The position numbers and the translations under genes were made by a program. The notes below the pieces were generated by a model. That model worked only from the letters and a program-made list of their open reading frames with translations, had not been told where the DNA came from and ran no database searches. Positions 7,006 to 11,308 of a DNA stretch of 11,308 bases are shown in pieces. Source of the stretch: Actinomycetota bacterium (GTDB taxonomy: Bacteria > Actinomycetota > Acidimicrobiia > IMCC26256); NCBI GenBank assembly GCA_009702955.1, contig WLHA01000016.1, positions 1 through 11,308 of the forward strand, read 5' to 3'. The number at the start of each line of letters is the position of its first letter. The first letter of the stretch is position 1.

Positions 7006-8409
7006 CTAGTTGGGCTGAGCTTTGCCGAGGGCTAGTACCTCTTCAAATGATTCGCGTTGAGCCTTTAGGAATGTCTCTATATCGGGGACCGCCACTGCGT
7101 CAACGTTTACGCCGATGCATGCTGTGCCGCAGTGAGAGAGCAGTGTGAGATTGGCTGCTGCTCCGGAGAGCGGACCGAACGCGTACATGCGCTGCAGCTC
7201 TGCTCCAGCTGCATAGAGGGGGATCGGCGCGCCTGGAACATTGCTCGTTACAAAATCTGCGCCCTTGAGCATTGCCCCAAAAATGGCGGTACTGAGAGTT
7301 GTCGGGAGTTGGTTTAAGACCCCTGCCAATGCATCCGTGAGAGCGATTGCTGGTTCGTCGCGTATCCAACGGCTAAGGCGCCCAACCTCCGCTATGCGTT
7401 GGGTTGGGTCTTCAATAGTCATCGGGACCAAGAACCGAGCAGGCGTGAAGTGGTTTCCTCCGAGAGCTGATTCCTCATCGCGAATACTGATCGGCATCAC
7501 CATGCGGAGCGACTCCGGGGACTCCCCGTGAAATTGGTGGTACTTCATTAAACCGCCAAGCACTGCTGCTACGTACGCGTCATTGAGCGATCCGCCGGTG
7601 GCCTTTGCTGCGCGCTTTAGATCGTCCATCGGGACCTCGAGCGTGCCGAGCGATCGAGCAAGGGTGCGTGACCCCATAATTGGCGACTTGGGACTGGTGG
7701 CTGGCTCTAGAAAACGAGCGACGCTGCCGACGGCTCTTCCTGCCTCGACAGCGGTGTCCTTTGGTTTGCTCAGTACTGAGCGACCGATGCTCCCCGCGGA
7801 TCCAAAGCTTCGTCGCGCGATACCAACCGCTCTGCGGCGTCGGTGTTTGATGGACTCGGTGATGAGATCTAGTGCGCCGAAAGAGGCCAACTCGGCAGCA
7901 GGTTCCTGCGATGAAAGGGGTTGCCCGTCGCGCTCGAGATCAAAGAGCATCATTAAGAGCTTCATCCCGCCCACGCCATCAGTTAGAGAGTGGTGGACTT
8001 TCAGGACCATCGCGGCGCGATCGTCGTGTAGCCCTTCGACGACTGTGTACTGCCAGAGCGGCCTTGCTCGATCGAATCCCGCCATCGCGCTGTTGCGCGC
8101 GATATCGAGCACGGAGTCGAGAGTTCCGTCCGAGGACCTAAGTCGCGTCATGTGAAAGGAGAGGTCAAAGTGCGCATCGGCGGTCCACATTGGCGGCCCG
8201 ACTCGCAGCATTGGTGACGCCACGCGTTGACGCATTCGAGCAATGGCCTTAGTGCCAGCGTCGACTCGTTTTACAAGGGCATCCCAGTCGGGTGCCTGGT
8301 CGAGCAGGAGAACCGTAACAATCGTTGACCTAAGCAGAGGGTCTTTCTCGATATTCCACATGAGCGCGTCTGAGTCGCTCATATGAAGATCAAAGCGCTC
8401 GCTGCTCAT
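7006..8409 (-). CDS. Wax ester synthase / diacylglycerol acyltransferase (WS/DGAT family)
   Basis: A 467-residue member of the bifunctional WS/DGAT family, which transfers an acyl group from acyl-CoA to long-chain alcohols or diacylglycerol to make wax esters or triacylglycerol storage lipid at the cytoplasmic membrane. The catalytic motif HHxxxDG is intact as HHSLTDG (139-145). Other family landmarks are RPLWQ (116-120), SLNDAYVAAVLGGL (274-287) with the Asn-Asp pair, GGNHFTPARF (317-326) and TSNVPGAPIPLY (388-399). Length is normal for the family. AGAGGA lies 7 bases before the ATG. It sits 61 bp downstream of the crotonase-family gene on the same strand, consistent with an acyl-CoA theme. 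Substrate preference cannot be read from the sequence. Confidence 0.93.
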   Translation of the reverse strand: MSSERFDLHMSDSDALMWNIEKDPLLRSTIVTVLLLDQAPDWDALVKRVDAGTKAIARMRQRVASPMLRVGPPMWTADAHFDLSFHMTRLRSSDGTLDSVLDIARNSAMAGFDRARPLWQYTVVEGLHDDRAAMVLKVHHSLTDGVGGMKLLMMLFDLERDGQPLSSQEPAAELASFGALDLITESIKHRRRRAVGIARRSFGSAGSIGRSVLSKPKDTAVEAGRAVGSVARFLEPATSPKSPIMGSRTLARSLGTLEVPMDDLKRAAKATGGSLNDAYVAAVLGGLMKYHQFHGESPESLRMVMPISIRDEESALGGNHFTPARFLVPMTIEDPTQRIAEVGRLSRWIRDEPAIALTDALAGVLNQLPTTLSTAIFGAMLKGADFVTSNVPGAPIPLYAAGAELQRMYAFGPLSGAAANLTLLSHCGTACIGVNVDAVAVPDIETFLKAQRESFEEVLALGKAQPN

Positions 8410-8470
8410 TGCGTATTCCTCTCGGCGTCGTCACTGCTGCAGTGCGAAGTGCCATTTGGGTTAGACCAGA

Positions 8471-9244
8471 TTATTGCTGTTGTCCTCTGCCGCGATCAAC
8501 TACATCGCTGCGGCGGCGGGCAATCTCGGCTGCATCAAAGCGCCAGTTCCTGAAGCTCGCGCGCTCATTTGCCAACGCATCTTGAGCTGTCATCTGAGAA
8601 TTCTCGTCGTATAGGCGCTTGAGGGCACGGACCGCTTTCTGATCGTTGCTAGCGATGTCTGCTGCGATCTTGATAGCGGTAGGCATTAGGTCGTCATGCT
8701 CAACAACACGATTGACAAGGTGAGCACGCAGGGCGTCATGAGCATTCATGAAGTTTCCCGTGAGGCTCATCTCTTTCGCTCGCCGAAGCCCAACAGCCTC
8801 CTGGAGAAACACGCTCATCCCGCCTGCGGGGACAAGCCCGACACGTGCGTGGGTATCTGCAAAAGTCGCGCGCTCTGAGGCAACAAGAATGTCGCAACCA
8901 AGAGCGAGTTCAAAGCCTCCAGTTACGCAGGCTCCATTGATGGCTGCGATCACAGGTTTCGTCGTACTCCAGAGAGCAGTGAACGGACTGAGTGCGGCAG
9001 AGTCGCGTCCACCAACGAGGTTGAGCTCCGCCGAACCAAGTTCACGGAGATCGAGCCCTGCACAGAATGCCGGGTCTGCACCAGTCAAGATAATGACGTC
9101 GGTATCTTCACTCGCCTCTGCATCATTGATGGCAGTTGAGAGTTGGGTAAGCAGCGCCGAACTGAGAGCGTTTCTAGCCTCAGGGCGATTGAGCGTGATC
9201 GTGGTTACTCGCTCGGAGGTTGCACTCAGCACAAGGTCCGTCAT
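8471..9244 (-). CDS. Enoyl-CoA hydratase/isomerase (crotonase) family protein, EchA6-like
   Basis: A 257-residue crotonase-fold protein that should bind acyl-CoA. LNRPEARNALS (18-28), the oxyanion segment FCAGLDLRE (60-68) and INGACVTGGFELALGCDI (102-119) define the family. Glu112 in GGFELAL aligns with the first catalytic glutamate (Glu144 of rat mitochondrial enoyl-CoA hydratase). At the second catalytic position (rat Glu164) the sequence is ADTHARVGLVPAGG (129-142), so His/Ala replaces Glu. This ADTHARVG...MSLTG arrangement is shared with mycobacterial proteins of the EchA6 type, where EchA6 is reported as a non-hydrating acyl-CoA binder. Hydratase activity is therefore uncertain. AGGGGG precedes the ATG at moderate distance. 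Its neighbours are bL37 (42 bp upstream) and a WS/DGAT gene downstream. Confidence 0.9.
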   Translation of the reverse strand: MTDLVLSATSERVTTITLNRPEARNALSSALLTQLSTAINDAEASEDTDVIILTGADPAFCAGLDLRELGSAELNLVGGRDSAALSPFTALWSTTKPVIAAINGACVTGGFELALGCDILVASERATFADTHARVGLVPAGGMSVFLQEAVGLRRAKEMSLTGNFMNAHDALRAHLVNRVVEHDDLMPTAIKIAADIASNDQKAVRALKRLYDENSQMTAQDALANERASFRNWRFDAAEIARRRSDVVDRGRGQQQ

Positions 9245-9286
9245 AGAGAGGCCCCCTGCACTGCGGTTACTCGAAGTGAGGTCAGG

Positions 9287-9373
9287 TTATCGACGGCCGA
9301 CGAGGGGTCGCTTGCCATGGTTGGCCTTATTGCGACGGGCTCGTAACTTACGCTTTTTTGTCTTCTTGCTCAC
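9287..9373 (-). CDS. Ribosomal protein bL37-like, 28 aa
   Basis: A very short, highly basic ORF of 28 codons plus TAA, with a GTG start at 9373 and a strong AGGAG 6 bases upstream (9384-9380). The product begins MSKKTKKRKLRARR and contains KANHGKRP (residues 16-23). From memory, the 24-residue large-subunit protein bL37 seen in the Mycobacterium smegmatis ribosome has the same KANHGKRP segment after a Lys/Arg-rich start. This ORF adds a short C-terminal extension LVGRR. The role would be structural, binding 23S rRNA in the large subunit. It leads the minus-strand gene row and is divergent from the YchF-like gene. It is usually missed by gene finders because of its size. Confidence 0.8.
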   Translation of the reverse strand: MSKKTKKRKLRARRNKANHGKRPLVGRR

Positions 9374-9379
9374 GACAGA

Positions 9380-9384
9380 CTCCT
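9380..9384 (-). promoter_or_regulatory. Ribosome binding site of the bL37 gene
   Basis: AGGAG on the minus strand, 6 bases before the GTG at 9373. It supports this tiny gene as translated. Confidence 0.7.
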
Positions 9385-9406
9385 GGGACACTTGTGCGGA
9401 TTGGGG

Positions 9407-9412
9407 ATCGTA
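9407..9412 (-). promoter_or_regulatory. Possible -10 element for the bL37-led transcript
   Basis: TACGAT on the minus strand fits the actinobacterial TAnnnT -10 pattern and would start transcription near 9400, leaving a leader of about 27 bases that contains AGGAG. No convincing -35 is present 16-18 bp upstream, so confidence is low. Confidence 0.28.
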
Positions 9413-9498
9413 GACCAGAGCGAGGCGTCACGTCCCCTCGGGGTGGCAGATGCCTGCGCTACAGGGGTTTGGGGTCTCCGACCGGTACCCTGTGCACC

Positions 9499-10518
9499 GT
9501 GGAGCATCTTGGGCTAGTTGGCCTCGCCGATTCAGGGCATGACCGTTTATTCGCCGCGCTGACTGGAATGACAGTCGGCGGAGCCTCTGAGCGCACGGTA
9601 GGTATCGTGAAGCTCCCCGACGACCGCCTCGATCGACTCTCTGTGATGTCGAATACCGAGAAGATTGTCCCTGCTTCTTTTGAGATTGCCTATTTACCCG
9701 GACTCGCACCTGAGCCAGGCAAAGGACTCGGGAGCCGACTCCTTGGAACCTTACGCGACTGCGACGCGATCTGTTTCGTCCTTCGCTCAGATGGTGTTGA
9801 CCCCGAGGATGATCTCGCGACGATCGAGTACGAACTTGTTCTTGCAGACCTCGCCTCTGTTGAGCAACGACTTTATAAGCAGCAACGTCTCGCAAAGGGC
9901 GACAAGTCGCTGCTCGCTGAGATTGCGGTGCTTGAGTTGTCAGTCGCAATTCTTGGAGAGGGTACGCCGATCTGGCGATCTGATCTCACTGATGAGCAGC
10001 GCGTGCATCTCGCCCCGGTCTTTCTCCTTACGAATAAGCCAGTACTTCTCGTAGTTGATGTCCCGATCGATCGCATTGACGAGATTGACTCAATCGCAGC
10101 GCCGCTAGGTGAGGGCGCTCTCGGGGTATGCACGGAGATTGAGGGCGACCCAGATGTCATCTCGTCGGATGGAGAGGAGCGCGCCGCGCTGCTTGCCGAT
10201 TTTGGAGTTACTGAGAGCGTGGTACCGCGTCTCGCTCGCTCTGCTTTCCTGATGCTTGGTCTGCGCACATTCTTCACGACCGGCGAGAAGGAGACTCGTG
10301 CTTGGATCTTCCGCGCTGGGGCAAAAGCCCCTGAGTGCTCGGGAGTAATCCACTCTGACCTTCAACGAGGATTCATTCGCGCCGAGGTAATTCACTGGGA
10401 CGAACTCTTAGAGATTGGAGGCTGGTCGAAGGCAAAGGATGTCGGCCGCCTCCGTGTCGAGGGCAAGGAATACGTAGTCGCTGATGGCGACGTCATGGAG
10501 ATTCGCTTCAACGTCTGA
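9499..10518 (+). CDS. ychF: YchF-like protein with degenerate G domain and conserved C-terminal TGS (DUF933) domain
   Basis: A 339-residue relative of the Obg/OLA1-group ATPase/GTPase YchF. The C-terminal third matches YchF closely: GLRTFFTTGEKETRAW (254-269), GVIHSDLQRGFIRAE (282-296) and GRLRVEGKEYVVADGDVM (316-333) followed by EIRFNV. The helical insert SVEQRLYKQQRLAKGDK (120-136) is also present. The G domain keeps the outline but not its key residues: the P-loop position reads GLADSGHDRLF (8-18) in place of GLPNVGKSTLF, the DxxG region reads YLPG (65-68) and the NxxE region reads VDVP (186-189). Nucleotide binding is thus doubtful. The start is taken as GTG 9499 because homology begins there; the frame is open back to ATG 9358, but that part overlaps bL37 and looks non-coding. 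No Shine-Dalgarno is present, and TACCCT at 9486-9491 could give a leaderless mRNA. It is followed by DUF192 after 15 bp. Confidence 0.88.
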   Translation: MEHLGLVGLADSGHDRLFAALTGMTVGGASERTVGIVKLPDDRLDRLSVMSNTEKIVPASFEIAYLPGLAPEPGKGLGSRLLGTLRDCDAICFVLRSDGVDPEDDLATIEYELVLADLASVEQRLYKQQRLAKGDKSLLAEIAVLELSVAILGEGTPIWRSDLTDEQRVHLAPVFLLTNKPVLLVVDVPIDRIDEIDSIAAPLGEGALGVCTEIEGDPDVISSDGEERAALLADFGVTESVVPRLARSAFLMLGLRTFFTTGEKETRAWIFRAGAKAPECSGVIHSDLQRGFIRAEVIHWDELLEIGGWSKAKDVGRLRVEGKEYVVADGDVMEIRFNV

Positions 10519-10533
10519 GGTGAGGGGTTTATC

Positions 10534-10860
10534 GTGTGGCTCATGCGCGGTCTCTCAATCATCGACGCTGCTGAGGTTCCCGCTACTCGAGGTGCGCGTC
10601 GAAAGGGCCTTCTCGGGCGCAATGGAGTCGAGGGAGCATTTGTCATTCAACCTTGCAAGCAGGTTCACACTGTGGGTATGAAGTTCGCAATCGATGTTGC
10701 GTTCTGCGATCGCAGCGGGTTAGTGATTCACACGGCCACGATGCGGCCCGGGAGAGTAAGTCGAGTGGTTTTTAGCTCGGCCCTAGCGATTGAGGCCGAG
10801 GCCGGTTCCTTCAAAACGTGGGGGCTAGCGATTGGCGATGTGATTGAGGTGAGGGAGTGA
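10534..10860 (+). CDS. DUF192 domain protein
   Basis: A 108-residue protein that is essentially one DUF192 domain. RRKGLLGRNGVEGAFVI (22-38) corresponds to the R-x-x-G-L-x-x-R signature. VHTVGMKFAIDVAFCDRSG (44-62) matches the segment usually written wM.n..ipLDvvFld..g. The C-terminal EAEAGSFKTWGLAIGDVIEV (86-105) matches the E...G.......GD.v end. The function of the family is not established; many members are exported, but this one has no signal peptide. The GTG start at 10534 is preceded by GAGGGG six bases upstream; ATG 10543 is an alternative. It overlaps rsmI by 4 bases (GTGA), so the two are translationally coupled, and it follows the YchF-like gene after 15 bp. Confidence 0.9.
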   Translation: MWLMRGLSIIDAAEVPATRGARRKGLLGRNGVEGAFVIQPCKQVHTVGMKFAIDVAFCDRSGLVIHTATMRPGRVSRVVFSSALAIEAEAGSFKTWGLAIGDVIEVRE

Positions 10861-11308
10861 GCGGTTCTCTAATTGTTGTTGCTACCCCGATAGGCAATCT
10901 TGGGGATCTATCGCCGCGAGCCGTCGAGGCACTTGCAGGCGCAGATGTAATTGCGTGTGAAGATACGAGACGCACGCGCGGGCTCCTTACTCACTCAGGA
11001 ATTGCTGCGGCTGGTCGACTCGTAAGTGTGCATGCGCATAATGAGGATGAGCGAGCGGAGCGTCTTGTGGCGCGCATGCTCGATGGCGAGAGGGTCGCAT
11101 ACGTAACCGATGCTGGCACTCCTATGGTGAGCGACCCTGGTGCTCGCTTGGTGCAGGCTGCCGTGCTTGCCGGAGTAAATATCGAGGTAGTGCCGGGACC
11201 GAGTGCCGTGCTCGCCGCGTTAGTGCTCTCGGGGTTCCCCGCTGATCGCTTCGCGTTTGAGGGCTTCATTCCTAGACGCGGCAAAGAGCGTGCCGCGAGG
11301 CTCTCCTC
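10857..11308 (+). CDS. rsmI: 16S rRNA (cytidine(1402)-2'-O)-methyltransferase, 3' end beyond window
   Basis: The first 150 codons of RsmI, about half of the usual length of roughly 280 residues. RsmI methylates the 2'-OH of C1402 in the ribosomal decoding centre using S-adenosylmethionine, helping decoding fidelity. Family motifs appear in the expected order: LIVVATPIGNLGDLSPRA (5-22), ACEDTRRTRGLL (33-44), HAHNEDER (59-66), VAYVTDAGTPMVSDPGARL (80-98), then VPGPSAVLAALVLSGFP and FEGFIPRRGKERA near the edge. The GTG start overlaps the DUF192 stop by GTGA, with GAGGTGAGGG just upstream as ribosome binding site. The frame is open to the right edge. Confidence 0.96.
   Translation, partial: MSGSLIVVATPIGNLGDLSPRAVEALAGADVIACEDTRRTRGLLTHSGIAAAGRLVSVHAHNEDERAERLVARMLDGERVAYVTDAGTPMVSDPGARLVQAAVLAGVNIEVVPGPSAVLAALVLSGFPADRFAFEGFIPRRGKERAARLS

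Noticed and set aside
7583..8155. Long plus-strand ORF of 190 codons
   Set aside because: Antisense to the WS/DGAT gene; Arg/Ser/Pro-rich with no recognisable domain.
9358..9498. N-terminal 47-codon extension of the YchF-like frame from ATG 9358
   Set aside because: It overlaps bL37 on the other strand, has low-complexity Arg/Gly-rich content, and YchF homology begins only at GTG 9499.
1..11308. Defence island, biosynthetic cluster, CRISPR or prophage
   Set aside because: No nuclease-helicase pairs, toxin-antitoxin pairs, spaced repeats, integrase or structural phage genes are visible; the content looks like ordinary chromosome.

Overview
The window reads as chromosomal DNA of an actinobacterium, most likely an uncultured or environmental lineage such as Acidimicrobiia. 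That placement is an inference from gene content. The supporting markers are a DUF222 (13E12-type) gene, a mycobacterial-style SerC, a WS/DGAT acyltransferase, an EchA6-like crotonase, and a 28-residue gene matching the actinobacterial ribosomal protein bL37. GTG starts are frequent. There are no rRNA or tRNA genes, CRISPR arrays, transposases or phage genes.

Layout. Bases 1-569 (minus) hold the N-terminal part of a DUF222/HNH-type protein that runs off the left edge, with a promoter placed for a leaderless mRNA. Bases 682-975 (minus) hold a small PH-like hypothetical protein. Next, on the plus strand, come three tandem 12-bp repeats and a 777-aa lipoprotein with a C-terminal alpha/beta-hydrolase domain (1106-3439), then a 416-aa membrane protein with a His-rich linker and a Cys/His-rich exported domain (3518-4768). 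A convergent alpha/beta hydrolase with an Asp nucleophile follows (4829-5560, minus). A 49-codon plus-strand ORF with a strong ribosome binding site (5717-5866) runs into the 3' end of serC.

From 9373 down to 5820 the minus strand carries four closely spaced genes: bL37, a crotonase-family protein, a WS/DGAT acyltransferase and serC. The gaps are 42, 61 and 52 bp, so they may be one transcription unit. Divergently on the plus strand are a YchF-like protein, a DUF192 protein and the 5' half of rsmI (gaps of 15 bp and then a 4-bp overlap), probably an operon.

The right-hand part therefore mixes translation factors (bL37, YchF-like, RsmI) with lipid and serine metabolism. The most unusual element is the YchF-like gene. 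Its C-terminal TGS-type domain is strongly conserved, but every recognisable GTP-binding motif of its G domain is degenerate, so it looks like a pseudo-GTPase paralogue. I found no defence system or multi-gene novel cassette.
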